In this document: piece by piece, positions 26,301-36,595 of the stretch
Layout of the letters: every line of letters starts with the position of its first letter
Position numbering within the stretch: the stretch's first letter is position 1
From: Priestia megaterium
Lineage (GTDB): Bacteria; Bacillota; Bacilli; Bacillales; Bacillaceae_H
Direction of reading: 5' to 3'
Length of the DNA stretch: 64,000 nucleotides
Assembly (NCBI GenBank): GCA_008180335.1
Contig: VTEF01000002.1
Coordinates: forward strand, 371,973 to 435,972
Made by a program: the position numbers and the translations under genes
Notes under the pieces: generated by a model
Told to the model about the DNA's origin: nothing
What the model saw: the letters and a program-made list of their open reading frames with translations, nothing else
The model's database searches: none

Positions 26301-29300
26301 TTTAAGCGATTTGTTTGCTGAAGTTCTTGGTCTTTCTCGCATTGGAATTGATGACAGCTTTTTCGATCTAGGCGGTCATTCTCTTCTTGCTTCAGCTTTA
26401 ATGATTCGCATCCGTGAAGCTTTTGGAATCGAATTGGGCATCGGTAAGATTTTTGAAACGCCAACAGTTGCGGGGCTTGCAAAACAACTCAATCATGGAA
26501 AGAGCGCTCGCTTACCTGTGAAGAAAGTGGAGAAACCAGAGAGCATCCCTCTTTCTTTCGCACAGCGCCGATTATGGTTTCTCCATCATATGGAAGGACC
26601 TAGCCCAACTTACAATATTCCAGTTGTTGTACACTTGTCCGGAATTTTAAATCAACAAGCTCTCGAAGAAGCTTTGAATGATGTTGTTGAACGTCATGAA
26701 ACCTTGCGTACTATTTTCCCTGAGCAGAAGGGGACATCCCATCAGCATATTTTGAATCCAAAAGCGGCCCAAGTGAAGCTGCATGTTTCTGCTATCGATG
26801 AGACTGAACTTCGCGATGCACTTACCGAGGCTGTGCGTTATAGCTTTAATCTTGCTGTAGAGCCGTCAATCCGTGTTCAGCTTTTTGAACTCGGCTCGAA
26901 TCGATATGTTCTGCTGCTGCTGCTTCATCATATTGCAGGAGACGGATGGTCCCTGACGCCGCTTACTCGTGATCTTGCTGCAGCCTATAAAGCACGTTGC
27001 CAAGGGGAAACCGTTCAGTGGTCACCATTGCCTGTACAGTATGCTGATTACGCGCTTTGGCAAGAGAATCTTTTAGGAAGCGAAAGCGATGATGACAGCT
27101 TAGTTGCCGAACAGCTTAATTTCTGGAAGCAGGAATTAGCTAATCTGCCAGACCAATTAGAGCTGCCTACAGATTACCCGCGTCCAGCTGAGTCCAGCTA
27201 TCGTGGTGAAACGCTAGAATTTCAGATGAATCCTGATCTTCATCACCGTTTACTTAATCTTGCCCGCGATAACGGGGTCAGCTTGTTTATGGTGTTACAA
27301 GCTGGGTTTAGTGCGTTACTTACTCGACTTGGAGCAGGGGATGATATTCCGATTGGCAGTCCAATTGCCGGACGAGGTGACGATGCTTTAGGCGATCTTG
27401 TCGGCTTATTTGTTAATACTTTGGTATTGCGCACTGACACATCTGGAAATCCAAGCTTCCGTGAACTGCTTAAGAGAGTTCGAAGCGTTAATTTAAATGC
27501 TTATGAACATCAAGATTTACCGTTTGAACGTCTCGTTGAAGTGCTTAACCCAGTCCGGTCTCGTTCTAGACATCCGCTATTCCAAATCATGCTGGCATTG
27601 CAGAACACACCTGATCCTAAACTGGAGCTTTCTGATCTTCAAACAAGCCTTCAAATTAATAGTGTAGGGGCGTCAAAATTTGATCTTACCTTAGAGCTTC
27701 GCGAGCAATACTCAGAAGAAGGAAAGCCAGCTGGTCTTAATGGATTTCTTGAATACAGCCTTGATCTATTTAAACGTCAGACAATTGAAGTTCTGATTGA
27801 GCGTCTCGTGAGATTATTAGAAGCAGCTGCTGCTGATCCGGATCAGTCGATTGGACAATTAGAAATTCTTGCACCAGCAGAGCGTCAAAAAATGCTTGTA
27901 GATTGGAATCAAACTTCTAAAGAGATCCCAGCAAATTGTTTGCCGGCATTGTTTGAGGAACAAGTTATCAGAAGTCCTAAGGATCTTGCAGTGGTGTTTG
28001 AGAATGATGCGATGACATATGAAGAGTTAAATAGTCAAGCCAACCAACTGGCACATTTGCTAATTAAAAAAGGAGTAGGTCCAGAGCAATTTGTTGCATT
28101 AGCCTTGCCAAGATCATTAGAAATGGTCGTAGGTTTGCTTGCAGTATTGAAAGCGGGAGCGGCTTATTTACCTATAGATCCAGACTATCCAAATGATCGG
28201 ATTATGTTCATGCTTCATGATGCCAAACCTGCTTGCATACTTACGAACTCTGATGTCGCATCCAAGCTTCCTGACATGCAGGATACGATGCAAATTGTGC
28301 TTGATAAGCCAAGCGCTATAGAAGAATTAAAACGTCAGTCAGTCATCAATCCGATTGATGATGACCGTGTTCAGCCTTTATCACCTTATCATTCGGCGTA
28401 TGTTATTTATACTTCCGGTTCAACGGGTGTACCAAAAGGCGTAGTGATTCCTCATCAGAATGTCGTGAGACTTTTTGGTTCCACAGAACATTGGTTCCAC
28501 TTCAATTCAGATGATGTATGGACAATGTTTCATTCGTACGCTTTTGATTTTTCGGTATGGGAGATTTGGGGCCCATTATTACACGGAGGCCGTCTTGTTG
28601 TGGTACCTCATTCCATCAGCAGGTCACCAGCAGAGTTTTTACAGTTGCTTGTAAAAGAAGAGGTAACGGTTCTTAATCAGACGCCATCAGCATTTTATCA
28701 GCTCATGCAGGCTGATCGCGAAAATCCGGAGCTTGGCCAGCAGCTTGCTTTGCGCTTTGTAGTTTTTGGTGGGGAAGCTCTTGAACTTAGCCGTTTGGAA
28801 GATTGGTATAAACGCCATCCAGAAAATGCTCCAACACTTATTAATATGTATGGCATCACGGAAACTACCGTACATGTCAGCTATCTTGAGTTGAACAAAA
28901 GTGTTGCTTCTATGAGAGCCAACAGCCTAATTGGATGCGGGATACCTGATCTTGATGTGTATGTGCTCGACGCTAATTTACAGCCAGTTCCGCCAGGAGT
29001 TGTAGGAGAACTTTACATTGCAGGAACTGGGTTAGCACGCGGTTATTTAGGACGTCCGGGTCTGACGGCAGATCGTTTTGTAGCGAATCCGTTTAGTTCC
29101 TCAGGCACTCGAATGTATCGTACGGGTGACTTAGCCCGCTGGCGTGAGGATGGTTCTTTAGATTATATGGGACGTGCGGATCATCAGATTAAGATTCGCG
29201 GTTTTCGAATTGAACTTGGTGAAATTGAGGCTGTTCTTGCCGAGTACCCTAATGTTGAACAAGTTGCAGTCATTGTTCGTGAAGATCAGCCGGGAGATAA

Positions 29301-30564
29301 GCGCTTAGTCGCATATATTGTGGCTTCTGCAGGAATGGATTTTGACTCAGCTTATTTACGCCGCTATGTTGCTGAGAGTTTGCCAGATTACATGATTCCA
29401 TCTGCTTTTGTCGAAATTGCCGACCTGCCGCTGACGCCAAATGGAAAGCTTGATCGCAAAGCATTGCCAGCACCGGATTTTGGACCGGCACTTGCAGGAC
29501 GCGGACCTAGAACTCCGCAGGAGGAAATTTTATGTGATTTATTTATGGAAGTTCTTGATTTGCCGCGTGTAGGCATTGATGACGGATTCTTTGACTTAGG
29601 CGGTCATTCCTTGCTTGCCGTACATTTGATGAGTAAAATTCGTGAAGCGCTTGGGGTTGAATTGAGTATCGGTAATCTGTTTGAAGCTCCTACAGTCGCC
29701 GGTCTGGCTGAACGACTTGAAATGGGAACGAGCCAAAGTGCACTTGATGTATTGTTGCCGCTTAGAACGAACGGAGAACAACTCCCGCTGTTTTGCGTCC
29801 ATCCAGCAGGAGGGCTCAGCTGGTGCTATGCTGGATTAATGACATCTTTAGGAACAGACTATCCAATCTACGGGTTACAAGCAAGAGGGATTTCCAACCG
29901 CGGAAAATATCCGCAAACATTAGATGAAATGGCGGCTGATTATATCGAACAAATCCGTACTGTTCAGCCAACAGGTCCATATCATCTGCTTGGTTGGTCT
30001 CTTGGAGGAAATGTTGTCCATGCCATGGCAACTCAGCTACAAAATCAAGGTGAAGAAATTAATCTTGTTGCGATGCTCGATGCTTATCCAAGTCATTTCT
30101 TACCTATTAAAGATGCTCCTGATGAGGAAGAAGCGCTTATTGCACTGCTTGCTTTAGGAGGTTATGATCCTGATAGTTTAGGAGACAAGCCGCTGGATCT
30201 TTCGAGTGCGATTGAAATCCTTCGCAAGGACGGCAGCGCATTAGCTAGTCTTGAGGAATCAACGATCTTAAACCTTAAAGAAACCTATGTTAATTCTGTT
30301 CGTATTTTAGGTGAATATAAGCCGAAGCGATTTAACGGAAACATTCTATTTTTCAGGTCAACAATCATACCTGATTGGTTTGATCCGATTTATCCTGAAT
30401 CATGGAACCCTTATATTGATGGACAAATTGAACAGTATGATATTGAATGCCGCCACAAAGATATGTGCCAGCCGGGACCGCTTGCTGAGATTGGGGATAT
30501 ACTTGCAAACAAGCTTAATCAAATGAAAAATTACGCAGTAATAAATCAAGGAGGAACTAAGTGA
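23371..30564 (+). CDS. dhbF: Bacillibactin non-ribosomal peptide synthetase
   Basis: 2397 residues, two modules: C1 (~1-440, HHIVMDG at ~139), A1 (~455-950, [11 protein letters not shown] ~617), carrier 1 (Ser1004 in GGHSLLA), C2 (~1030-1480, HHIAGDG ~1186), A2 (~1510-2000, [11 protein letters not shown] ~1680), carrier 2 (Ser2080) and thioesterase (Ser2210 in GWSLGG). C1 joins DHB from DhbB to the first residue; the thioesterase trimerises and cyclises. The specificity residues I read are D-I-L-Q-L-G-L-I-W for A1 (the glycine code) and D-F-W-N-V-G-M-V-H for A2 (close to the threonine code). The product should therefore be (DHB-Gly-Thr)3, bacillibactin. All core motifs are intact. The stop overlaps the mbtH start. 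Confidence 0.95.
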   Translation: MSNYQDARWTLSGAQSGIWFAQQLEPENPIYNTGEYIEINGPIDRSLFETALRQVVKEADALHVRFDEDENGPWQVIASPSDFSLQFIDVSTEANPNQAAEAWMNEDLSKPIDLREDPLFNQALFKIAPNRFFWYQRIHHIVMDGFGFSLIAQRVASIYTALVNNLPYDKGAFHPLHLYLEEDMAYRASEKFEHDRQFWLERFADQPEVASLAERAPRTSKSFLRQTGYLSPSIKQSLQTTTHQFKGSWHEIIVAATAVYVHRLTGSQDVILSLPMMGRLGSASLNTPSMVMNLLPLRLTVKPDMSFTKLVKQVSKEVRNVRRHQRYRHEELRRDLKLLGDNQRLFGPQINIMPFEYGLDFAGNKGITHKLATGPVDDLSINVYDKSDGNGLRVDLDANPEVYSKDDLVIHQKRFLNFLEKVATAEKDESIGKLDLLLPEEREQVLVQWNDTMEALPSVNLPALFESQVVKSPKSTALVYEDSILSYEELNKRANRLAHFLIDRGLGAEKFVALALPRSVDMVVAMLAVLKTGAAYLPIDPDYPQDRIEFMLRDAQPACMITSKTTASKLHIDTAIEQIVLDELGTEQVLSGYRDTDIEDRQRKGCMLPLAPVYMIYTSGSTGKPKGVVISSESLVNFLLSMKNQFSLTDQDKLLAVTTIAFDISALEIFLPLISGASCVVAKKEAVQDPRALTDMMENNHITIMQATPTLWHALVTNYPNQLRGLRVLVGGEALPISLKAALQELGCEVTNLYGPTETTIWSSSATLDPKQTGAPSIGQPIWNTQMYVLDQGLQPVPAGVVGDLYIAGTGLARGYLGRPSLTAERFVANPYGPEGSRMYRTGDLVRWRQDGSLDYISRADHQIKIRGFRIELGEIEAVLAKHSSVKQAAVIVREDQPGDKRLVAYVVPVVKASLDSAELRQYIGSGLPDYMVPSAFVVMEELPLTPNGKINRKELPAPDLTSMITERAPRTPQEEILSDLFAEVLGLSRIGIDDSFFDLGGHSLLASALMIRIREAFGIELGIGKIFETPTVAGLAKQLNHGKSARLPVKKVEKPESIPLSFAQRRLWFLHHMEGPSPTYNIPVVVHLSGILNQQALEEALNDVVERHETLRTIFPEQKGTSHQHILNPKAAQVKLHVSAIDETELRDALTEAVRYSFNLAVEPSIRVQLFELGSNRYVLLLLLHHIAGDGWSLTPLTRDLAAAYKARCQGETVQWSPLPVQYADYALWQENLLGSESDDDSLVAEQLNFWKQELANLPDQLELPTDYPRPAESSYRGETLEFQMNPDLHHRLLNLARDNGVSLFMVLQAGFSALLTRLGAGDDIPIGSPIAGRGDDALGDLVGLFVNTLVLRTDTSGNPSFRELLKRVRSVNLNAYEHQDLPFERLVEVLNPVRSRSRHPLFQIMLALQNTPDPKLELSDLQTSLQINSVGASKFDLTLELREQYSEEGKPAGLNGFLEYSLDLFKRQTIEVLIERLVRLLEAAAADPDQSIGQLEILAPAERQKMLVDWNQTSKEIPANCLPALFEEQVIRSPKDLAVVFENDAMTYEELNSQANQLAHLLIKKGVGPEQFVALALPRSLEMVVGLLAVLKAGAAYLPIDPDYPNDRIMFMLHDAKPACILTNSDVASKLPDMQDTMQIVLDKPSAIEELKRQSVINPIDDDRVQPLSPYHSAYVIYTSGSTGVPKGVVIPHQNVVRLFGSTEHWFHFNSDDVWTMFHSYAFDFSVWEIWGPLLHGGRLVVVPHSISRSPAEFLQLLVKEEVTVLNQTPSAFYQLMQADRENPELGQQLALRFVVFGGEALELSRLEDWYKRHPENAPTLINMYGITETTVHVSYLELNKSVASMRANSLIGCGIPDLDVYVLDANLQPVPPGVVGELYIAGTGLARGYLGRPGLTADRFVANPFSSSGTRMYRTGDLARWREDGSLDYMGRADHQIKIRGFRIELGEIEAVLAEYPNVEQVAVIVREDQPGDKRLVAYIVASAGMDFDSAYLRRYVAESLPDYMIPSAFVEIADLPLTPNGKLDRKALPAPDFGPALAGRGPRTPQEEILCDLFMEVLDLPRVGIDDGFFDLGGHSLLAVHLMSKIREALGVELSIGNLFEAPTVAGLAERLEMGTSQSALDVLLPLRTNGEQLPLFCVHPAGGLSWCYAGLMTSLGTDYPIYGLQARGISNRGKYPQTLDEMAADYIEQIRTVQPTGPYHLLGWSLGGNVVHAMATQLQNQGEEINLVAMLDAYPSHFLPIKDAPDEEEALIALLALGGYDPDSLGDKPLDLSSAIEILRKDGSALASLEESTILNLKETYVNSVRILGEYKPKRFNGNILFFRSTIIPDWFDPIYPESWNPYIDGQIEQYDIECRHKDMCQPGPLAEIGDILANKLNQMKNYAVINQGGTK

Positions 30565-30785
30565 TGACTAATCCTTTTGAAAATGAAAATGGCACCTATG
30601 CCGTGCTAATGAATGAGGAAGGCCAGTATTCTCTCTGGCCTGCTTTTCTAAATATCCCTTCTGGTTGGGCTGTTGTATATGGAGAAGAAAGTCGACAAGG
30701 TTGTTTAGACTACATCAACTCGCATTGGACTGATATGAAGCCTAATAGTTTAAATCCTGTTGCTAGCATTGGCAAAGGAATTTAA
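30564..30785 (+). CDS. MbtH-like protein
   Basis: 73 residues beginning [20 protein letters not shown]. MbtH proteins bind NRPS adenylation domains and help their folding or activity. Signature residues: [23 protein letters not shown], and the [10 protein letters not shown] end, with the three conserved Trp. ATG at 30564 overlaps the dhbF stop codon (TGATG), implying translational coupling with its partner enzyme. The GTG at 30561 is an unlikely alternative. Confidence 0.92.
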   Translation: MTNPFENENGTYAVLMNEEGQYSLWPAFLNIPSGWAVVYGEESRQGCLDYINSHWTDMKPNSLNPVASIGKGI

Positions 30786-30787
30786 AA

Positions 30788-32239
30788 ATGAGTATACACC
30801 TTAACCCTAAGTTAGTAGTCATTATTGTATATGTCACCGCTATGTTTATGGTGGCAATGGATGGAACGATTGTGAATGTAGCGCTGCCTGCAATCGGCGG
30901 TGAATACCAGATTCCTCCTTCTGCTACTGGGGGCATTAACGTCGGATATTTAGTAAGTCTTGCTGTATTTTTACCGATAGCAGGCTGGCTTGGCGACCGA
31001 TGGGGAACAAAGCGAATCTTTCTGATTGCACTGAGTGTGTTTACAGTTGCGTCAGCACTATGCGGAGTAGCTAATGACATAAGCACGCTAAATCTGTTTC
31101 GAATATTTCAAGGAGCTGCCGGAGGCTTGCTCACTCCAGTAGGTATGGCCATGCTATTTCGGACGTTCCCAAAAGAAGAACGCGCGAAAGTATCTCGATC
31201 TTTGGTGCTGCCGATTGCAATCGCACCTGCTCTTGGGCCCATCATTGGCGGTTTACTTGTCGAACAGTTATCTTGGCGCTGGGTGTTTTACATTAACATT
31301 CCTTTTGGGATTTTAGCATGTCTGTTCGGTTTAATCTTTCTAATTGAACATAAAGAACGCGAGGCAGGTCGTTTAGACTTGCTTGGCTTCTTGCTTTCAG
31401 CTCCCGGATTTTCAATGTTAATGTATGCCCTGAATCAAGGACCATCTAAAGGATGGGATTCGCCGATTATTCTTGTGACAGGAATTTGCGGTCTTATTCT
31501 TGTTTGTTTTCTCGTGTTAGTAGAATTGCAGGTAAATAAGCCGATGTTAGACCTGCGCTTGTTATCTGATCGCTTATTTCGAATGACGGGGATCATCTCA
31601 TTGTTTTCAGCAGCCGGCTTATTGGGGATGCTCTATGTATTTCCATTAATGTATCAAAATGCACTTCATGCTTCTGCTTTAGAAAGCGGTCTTACTACTT
31701 TCCCAGAAGCATTAGGCTTAATGATTGCATCGCGGATGATGCCTTGGTCATGCAAAAAATTAGGCGTGCGTCAAGTAATTTCAAGTGGGTTACTATGTGC
31801 TGTGATCGTTTTTGTGCTTATAAGTGTGCTTGGCCCATCAGCAAATCCTTGGATTTTGCGAGTGTTATTACTCAGTGTCGGCTTTTTCTTAGGCCATGCT
31901 GTTGTTGCTGTACAGTTTGCCACGTTTACAAATATCAGCTCTGTTTCAATGGGACGGGCAACTACGTTGTTTAATGTTCAAAACCGTCTCGGTTCAGCAA
32001 TTGGTGTAGCGCTATTGGCAAGTATTCTTGGTGTATTAGAGACTAGTACAGCTGCTGCAGCTCAAAATCAGTTTGATAGTGTACCTTACCAAGCTGCGCT
32101 GCTTGGAGCTGCTGCTTTTTTACTAATTGCTTTCTTTTTTGCACAGCGTATTCGAAAAGATGATGTTGCAGCTATTGAGTTAAAGACCTCTCCTGTCCAC
32201 TCTTCTCATACAGAATCAGTGGCGAAAGTAAGCAAGTAA
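30788..32239 (+). CDS. MFS exporter of the DHA2 (14-helix) type, probable bacillibactin exporter
   Basis: 483 residues with ~14 hydrophobic helices. Signatures of the DHA2/EmrB group: MDGTIVNVALPAIG (helix 1), GWLGDRWGTKRIF (A-like motif) and APALGPIIGGLLVEQLSWRWVFYINIPFG (motif C region). It starts two bases after the mbtH stop, so it is the exporter encoded inside the siderophore operon. Export of bacillibactin is inferred from position; B. subtilis uses another MFS protein (YmfD) encoded elsewhere. Confidence 0.85.
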   Translation: MSIHLNPKLVVIIVYVTAMFMVAMDGTIVNVALPAIGGEYQIPPSATGGINVGYLVSLAVFLPIAGWLGDRWGTKRIFLIALSVFTVASALCGVANDISTLNLFRIFQGAAGGLLTPVGMAMLFRTFPKEERAKVSRSLVLPIAIAPALGPIIGGLLVEQLSWRWVFYINIPFGILACLFGLIFLIEHKEREAGRLDLLGFLLSAPGFSMLMYALNQGPSKGWDSPIILVTGICGLILVCFLVLVELQVNKPMLDLRLLSDRLFRMTGIISLFSAAGLLGMLYVFPLMYQNALHASALESGLTTFPEALGLMIASRMMPWSCKKLGVRQVISSGLLCAVIVFVLISVLGPSANPWILRVLLLSVGFFLGHAVVAVQFATFTNISSVSMGRATTLFNVQNRLGSAIGVALLASILGVLETSTAAAAQNQFDSVPYQAALLGAAAFLLIAFFFAQRIRKDDVAAIELKTSPVHSSHTESVAKVSK

Positions 32240-32300
32240 TAGAAGATGAAGCCAGCGCCATCTCTGCTGCACTTTTGAATATGTTTTTACAAAAAAATAA

Positions 32301-32337
32301 AGGGGTGCTGCTAGCAAGCAGTAACCCCTATTTATTT
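32301..32337 (+). terminator. Terminator or attenuator between exporter and sfp-type gene
   Basis: AGGGGT-G-CTGCT, loop AGCA, AGCAG-TA-ACCCCT, followed by ATTTATTT. It would end or attenuate the long dhb transcript before the phosphopantetheinyl transferase gene. Confidence 0.65.
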
Positions 32338-32373
32338 ACGGGAAATATATTTATAGAGAAAGGTGAAAATCCA

Positions 32374-33087
32374 TTGGTTGAAGTATATATTTGCAAGTTG
32401 CCAGATGAAAAGAACAGAAGGACACTAGAAAAGTTGCTGCCTAATGTTTCAATTGATAGGCAGAATCGAATGAATAAATTTGTTCACATCGATGATGCAT
32501 ATCGAACATTAGTAGGGGAGCTTTTGGTCGGTTTTATTCTTTGCAAACGATACGGTTTAAAGAGAAAAGAACTAGAGTTTAGCACAAACTTTTATGGAAA
32601 GCCTTTTTTATGTCACTATCCTTTTTTTCATTATAATGTATCTCATTCCGGTGAGTGGGTAGTATGTGCTGTGCACGACAAAACGGTTGGAGTGGATATA
32701 GAAGAAGTGCGTCCGTTTGATGTGCAAATGGCAAAGGGACTTTTTACCGAAGAAGAATATAGGGATTTGTTAAATGAAAAAGAGAAAAGAACGTCTGTTT
32801 TTTATGATATATGGACATTAAAAGAGAGCTATATTAAAGCAGTCGGTAAAGGTTTGTCCATTCCATTAAATTCTTTTCAGGTAAAAAAGCATGGTCCTTA
32901 TACTATTATGCTAACAGATATGGAAACGGAGAAACCAATTACAGATTTCGTTTGTAAACAGTATCGAATTCATCAGCAGTATCGACTATCAGTTTGTGCA
33001 CATGATACTAACTTAGATGAATTTAAAGAAGCACCTACGCTCGTTTCGTTTGACACAATATGTGATCACGTAAAGGTCTCCATTTAA
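32374..33087 (+). CDS. sfp: Sfp-type 4'-phosphopantetheinyl transferase
   Basis: 237 residues from TTG at 32374 (MVEVYICKLP...). This site has AAAGGTGA eight bases upstream, and its product aligns with the start of B. subtilis Sfp; the longer frame from 32275 runs through the terminator hairpin and is unlikely. It transfers phosphopantetheine from CoA to the carrier domains of DhbB and DhbF. Motifs: FHYNVSHSGEWVVCAV, VGVDIEEVRPF (Mg site) and FYDIWTLKESYIKAVGKGLS. Presence next to dhb makes the locus self-sufficient, unlike B. subtilis, where sfp lies with the surfactin genes. Confidence 0.9.
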   Translation: MVEVYICKLPDEKNRRTLEKLLPNVSIDRQNRMNKFVHIDDAYRTLVGELLVGFILCKRYGLKRKELEFSTNFYGKPFLCHYPFFHYNVSHSGEWVVCAVHDKTVGVDIEEVRPFDVQMAKGLFTEEEYRDLLNEKEKRTSVFYDIWTLKESYIKAVGKGLSIPLNSFQVKKHGPYTIMLTDMETEKPITDFVCKQYRIHQQYRLSVCAHDTNLDEFKEAPTLVSFDTICDHVKVSI

Positions 33088-33140
33088 AATTCAAACTTCA
33101 TTCATGTGAATAAAATGAGATAGATAGAGGAGGATGGAAG

Positions 33141-33377
33141 ATGGCTGAATTTATATGTAAAGTATGTGATTTGCCGTTTAAAAGCTATAACAAAAACGCA
33201 AAATATTGTTCTCAAGCCTGTAAAGGGCAAGCTTATATAAAATATCCGATTAAGAATTGTGAAATCTGCGAAAAAGAATATAAGCCAAGAGTAGCAACAA
33301 GTAAATATTGTTCTCTCAAATGTTCTGTCATCGGGAAGAATAAAGCTGCTATAGGTAATTCAAGATATTGTGAGTAA
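33141..33377 (+). CDS. Small protein with two zinc-knuckle-like Cys clusters
   Basis: 78 residues. Two similar units, each C-x2-C, about 14-17 residues, then C-x3-C: CKVCDLPFKSYNKNAKYCSQAC (~6-27) and CEICEKEYKPRVATSKYCSLKC (~40-61). Each unit could bind one Zn. The repeat looks like FCS/TRASH-like zinc ribbons found next to HNH nucleases and in phage proteins, but there is no nuclease domain here. GGAGGATGG precedes the ATG. A terminator follows. Function unknown; it may be a metal-sensing or nucleic-acid-binding mini-protein, or a relic of a larger gene. Confidence 0.65.
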   Translation: MAEFICKVCDLPFKSYNKNAKYCSQACKGQAYIKYPIKNCEICEKEYKPRVATSKYCSLKCSVIGKNKAAIGNSRYCE

Positions 33378-33504
33378 TAATCTGCTAATTTATAATGACT
33401 GGTTTCTTCGCTGCCATTAAAGGTAAAAGGACAAACATCACTTGCTATCTGCATGAGGTAAGCTTCAGCTACTAGCCGGCAGGATCTTACTGTCTGCAGG
33501 ATAA

Positions 33505-33537
33505 AAAACACCTTGAGATTGGTTCTCAAGGTGTTTT
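33505..33537. terminator. Bidirectional terminator between sfp side and fhu operon
   Basis: AAAACACCTTGAG and CTCAAGGTGTTTT around a seven-base loop, between convergent transcripts. Confidence 0.85.
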
Positions 33538-33571
33538 ACATACAGTCTGATGCGGTGCGTGAAACGGTTAT

Positions 33572-34579
33572 TTACTTTTTGAATAACAAGTACATAAAAT
33601 AAGGCGCACCAATTAATGCAACAATAATACCTGCTGGGATACCGTCTGGTTGAACGATGTTGCGTCCGATTGTATCTGCCACTAAGAGCAGCCATCCGCC
33701 AAGCAAAATAGCGACGGGGATAAATAGTTGATTTCTCGGTCCGACTAATCCTTTTGCAATATGCGGAGCCATGAGTCCGATAAAAGCAATGCCTCCTGTG
33801 ACTGACACTGCAGAAGCAGCGAGTGCAACGGCGGCTAATAATAGCATAATCCGTTCTTTTTCAACCGATACCCCAACCCCAATTGCAACTGGTTCACTGA
33901 GTCCAAGAAGGTTCAAGCGATTTGCTTTATACAACGTATACGGAATGAGGACTATTAACCATGGCAAGAGCGCCAAAACAAACGGCCAATCTGTTCCCCA
34001 AATGCTTCCAGCTAGCCATTTAGCGATAAAATCGACTTTTTGACGTTCAGCAGACGAAATGAGGACAATCATCATTCCAGAAAGAGCCATTGAAAAGCCA
34101 ATTCCAGTCAGCACTAATCTAACCGGTTGAAGACCGCCATTTTTACGATAGGAAAATACGTAGATCAGGCATGCAGTTAGTAAAGCACCGACAAAACCGA
34201 CAAATGGAAGCATGTAAACAAATGAACCCGCTTCAATCGGAAAGAACAAAAAGAACGTCGCAATGGCAACACCTGCTCCAGAATGAATGCCAATAATGCC
34301 AGGTTCAGCTAAGTCATTTCGTGTGATGCCTTGCAGAATTGCCCCCGATAGCGCAAGAGCCATACCTGCTAACAGTGTAATAGCAATTCGCGGTAATCGA
34401 ATCGAAAATAAAACAAACTCTTCTTTAAATGTTCCTTGACCGAGTATGGTTGGAAGCAGCCTGTTATAAGAAAGAGACGCATAGCCCATTCCCATTCCGA
34501 TAACGATGGTCATAATAATTAATGCTAATAATGTTAATAGAATGATGCGTTGTTTTGTGACTAAAGCTCGTTGAATCAT
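33572..34579 (-). CDS. fhuG: Siderophore ABC permease, FhuG-like
   Basis: 335-residue FecCD-family permease with ten helices. Signatures FSIRLPRIAITLLAGMALALSG (~48-69) and GFIGLMAPHIAKGLVG-type coupling loop (IGLMAPHIAKGLVG). Last gene of the leftward operon; its start overlaps the stop of fhuB by four bases. It forms the channel with FhuB. The binding protein suggests hydroxamate (ferrichrome-like) substrates, but this is inference. Confidence 0.82.
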   Translation of the reverse strand: MIQRALVTKQRIILLTLLALIIMTIVIGMGMGYASLSYNRLLPTILGQGTFKEEFVLFSIRLPRIAITLLAGMALALSGAILQGITRNDLAEPGIIGIHSGAGVAIATFFLFFPIEAGSFVYMLPFVGFVGALLTACLIYVFSYRKNGGLQPVRLVLTGIGFSMALSGMMIVLISSAERQKVDFIAKWLAGSIWGTDWPFVLALLPWLIVLIPYTLYKANRLNLLGLSEPVAIGVGVSVEKERIMLLLAAVALAASAVSVTGGIAFIGLMAPHIAKGLVGPRNQLFIPVAILLGGWLLLVADTIGRNIVQPDGIPAGIIVALIGAPYFMYLLFKK

Positions 34580-35586
34580 GAGAATGCTTTCCCTCCTTTA
34601 TGTACGATGAACAGAAAGAAAGGTAAACCCATCATGGCTACAATCGCTGCGATAGGTGTTTCATAAGGGGCATTGATTGTCCGAGCAAGTGTATCAGAAA
34701 ACAGCATAAAAGCCGCACCTAAAACGGCTGACATCGGTATGATAAAACGGTAATCTGTTCCGACAATGGCCCGAACGATGTGAGGAACCATTAAACCGAT
34801 AAAGGCCATATTTCCGACAAGTGCAACCGAAGCGCCAGCCAGCAGAATGATGACAATAAAAAGAATGGCTTTAATTTGGGTTGTATTTTGCCCTAATCCA
34901 ACAGCTACTTCATCATTTAGACTAAGAATGGTAAGCTGTCTAGAGAGGAAAAGAGCAATTAAAATACCTGCTGTAATAAAGGGGATAATCACCTGAAGCT
35001 GACTCCATGATGTTCCGATAATACCGCCTGCTGTCCACATAGATACATCTTTTGAGATTTTGAAATAAATACCAACTCCATCTGCGATTGCATATAAAAA
35101 GGCAGAAACAGCTGCACCTGCTAAGACGATCCGAAGCGGAGAAAAGCCGCCTTTTTTCATAGAAGCAATGCCAAATACCATCACTGCTCCAACACCAGAA
35201 CCAATAAAGCAGGCAATCATAATTCCTAAGTAGTTTGTTGAAGGAATCAAAGCAATGGTTAACGCAAGTGCAGCATTGGCACCAGCTGTTAGGCCAAGCA
35301 GCCCTGGGTCAGCCAGAGGGTTTCTTGTCATACCTTGCATGATTGCACCCGCTACAGAAAGCGCTGCTCCAACAAAGATCGCGCCAACTTCACGCGGCAG
35401 GCGGATTTCCTGGATAATTGAAATTTTATCACTGGTTGCACTCGAAGTAAGGGCAAGCCATACATCTTTAACTGCAATATCAGCTGCGCCAAATACCATG
35501 GCAGCAACAAACATTCCCACAAAAATAAATAGTCCTGCAATGAGTTTATATATAAATGGAATAGCACGTTCAGTTTTTTTTGTCAT
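34576..35586 (-). CDS. fhuB: Siderophore ABC permease, FhuB-like
   Basis: 336 residues from ATG at 35586 (MTKKTERAIPF), chosen for the GGGAG a few bases upstream; the longer frame to 35667 would overlap fhuD and lacks a ribosome-binding site. FecCD fold, ten helices, with EIRLPREVGAIFVGAALSVAGA and the GLMVPHIVRAIVGTD coupling loop. Partner of FhuG in one importer. Confidence 0.82.
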   Translation of the reverse strand: MTKKTERAIPFIYKLIAGLFIFVGMFVAAMVFGAADIAVKDVWLALTSSATSDKISIIQEIRLPREVGAIFVGAALSVAGAIMQGMTRNPLADPGLLGLTAGANAALALTIALIPSTNYLGIMIACFIGSGVGAVMVFGIASMKKGGFSPLRIVLAGAAVSAFLYAIADGVGIYFKISKDVSMWTAGGIIGTSWSQLQVIIPFITAGILIALFLSRQLTILSLNDEVAVGLGQNTTQIKAILFIVIILLAGASVALVGNMAFIGLMVPHIVRAIVGTDYRFIIPMSAVLGAAFMLFSDTLARTINAPYETPIAAIVAMMGLPFFLFIVHKGGKAFS

Positions 35587-35656
35587 GAATCTCCCATCTT
35601 TTCTTTTATAAAGTAAAGGAAGAGGAATTCTTTTTAAAGAATTCCTCCTTGTTGGA

Positions 35657-36580
35657 TTATTTACCAAGAAATTTTTCAGTAAAGAAGTCTAATTGGTAGT
35701 CTAATGTAATTGGATCATTGAAGTAAAATTCTTTTGCATTTACTTCAAACACTTGGTTGTTTTTCACAGCCGGAATGTTTTTGTACGTATCAGTTTCTTG
35801 GAATGAATTGTCACCATCTGAGTTTTTACTAAAGATTACATAGTCTCCAGAAAATTCAGGAAGAACTTCTGCTGATATTGCATAGTAGCCATCTTTCAAC
35901 GCCATTTTTTTAACTTTTTCAGGCATTTTTAATTTCATTTCTTGATAAAGAATTTCTGTACCGCGGCCCCAGTTGTCGCCGAATACGTAAAGCTGTTTTT
36001 CAAAGTTTTCGATGACAGAAATTGTAGTGTCTTCACCGATTTTAGCTTTAATCTCTTCTCCAGTTGTTTGTGCACGCTTTTTGAAGTCATCAACCCAAGC
36101 TTGTGCTTCTTTTTCTTTGTTTAAAAGTTTACCAATTTCTATGTGTTGCGTTAAATAATCTACTTTTCCGTATGTATACGTAACAGTAGGAGCAATTTCT
36201 TTTAATTTATCAACGCCTTTAATATTGGATAAACCAATAATTAAATCAGGATTTAATTCAACGATTTTCTCTATGTTTTCATCTGACACTTCTTCAACAT
36301 CTTTTAATTTCTTTTCAAAACGCGGGTTCATCTTAGACCATGAATCAACAGCTACAAGGTTTACGTCTAAAGCCATGACGTTACCTGTAAAAGAAGAAAG
36401 TACGACAACACGTTTTGGATCAGCAGGAACTTCAACTGGACCGTTTTCAGACTGATATGTAATCGTTTCTGGTTTCTTTTCATCTTTACTATCTTTGGTT
36501 TCGCTTTCACTTGAGTTGTTGCTGCAAGCACTGATAACGAGTACAAGCAGAAGCATAAATGGGATTAACAGCTTTTTCAT
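35657..36580 (-). CDS. fhuD: Siderophore-binding lipoprotein, FhuD-like
   Basis: 307 residues. Signal peptide with lipobox ISAC (Cys ~19), then an acidic Ser/Lys-rich linker (NNSSESETKDSKDEKK) and a class III binding-protein fold: DPKRVVVLSSFTGN, LNPDLIIGLSNIKG, YVFGDNWGRGTEILYQEM and EFYFNDPITLDYQLDFF. Segments match Gram-positive FhuD/YxeB proteins, which bind ferric hydroxamates. It lies between the ATPase gene and the permease genes. Ligand (ferrichrome, ferrioxamine or other) not decidable. Confidence 0.85.
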   Translation of the reverse strand: MKKLLIPFMLLLVLVISACSNNSSESETKDSKDEKKPETITYQSENGPVEVPADPKRVVVLSSFTGNVMALDVNLVAVDSWSKMNPRFEKKLKDVEEVSDENIEKIVELNPDLIIGLSNIKGVDKLKEIAPTVTYTYGKVDYLTQHIEIGKLLNKEKEAQAWVDDFKKRAQTTGEEIKAKIGEDTTISVIENFEKQLYVFGDNWGRGTEILYQEMKLKMPEKVKKMALKDGYYAISAEVLPEFSGDYVIFSKNSDGDNSFQETDTYKNIPAVKNNQVFEVNAKEFYFNDPITLDYQLDFFTEKFLGK

Positions 36581-36595
36581 TTTATTATTCTCCTT

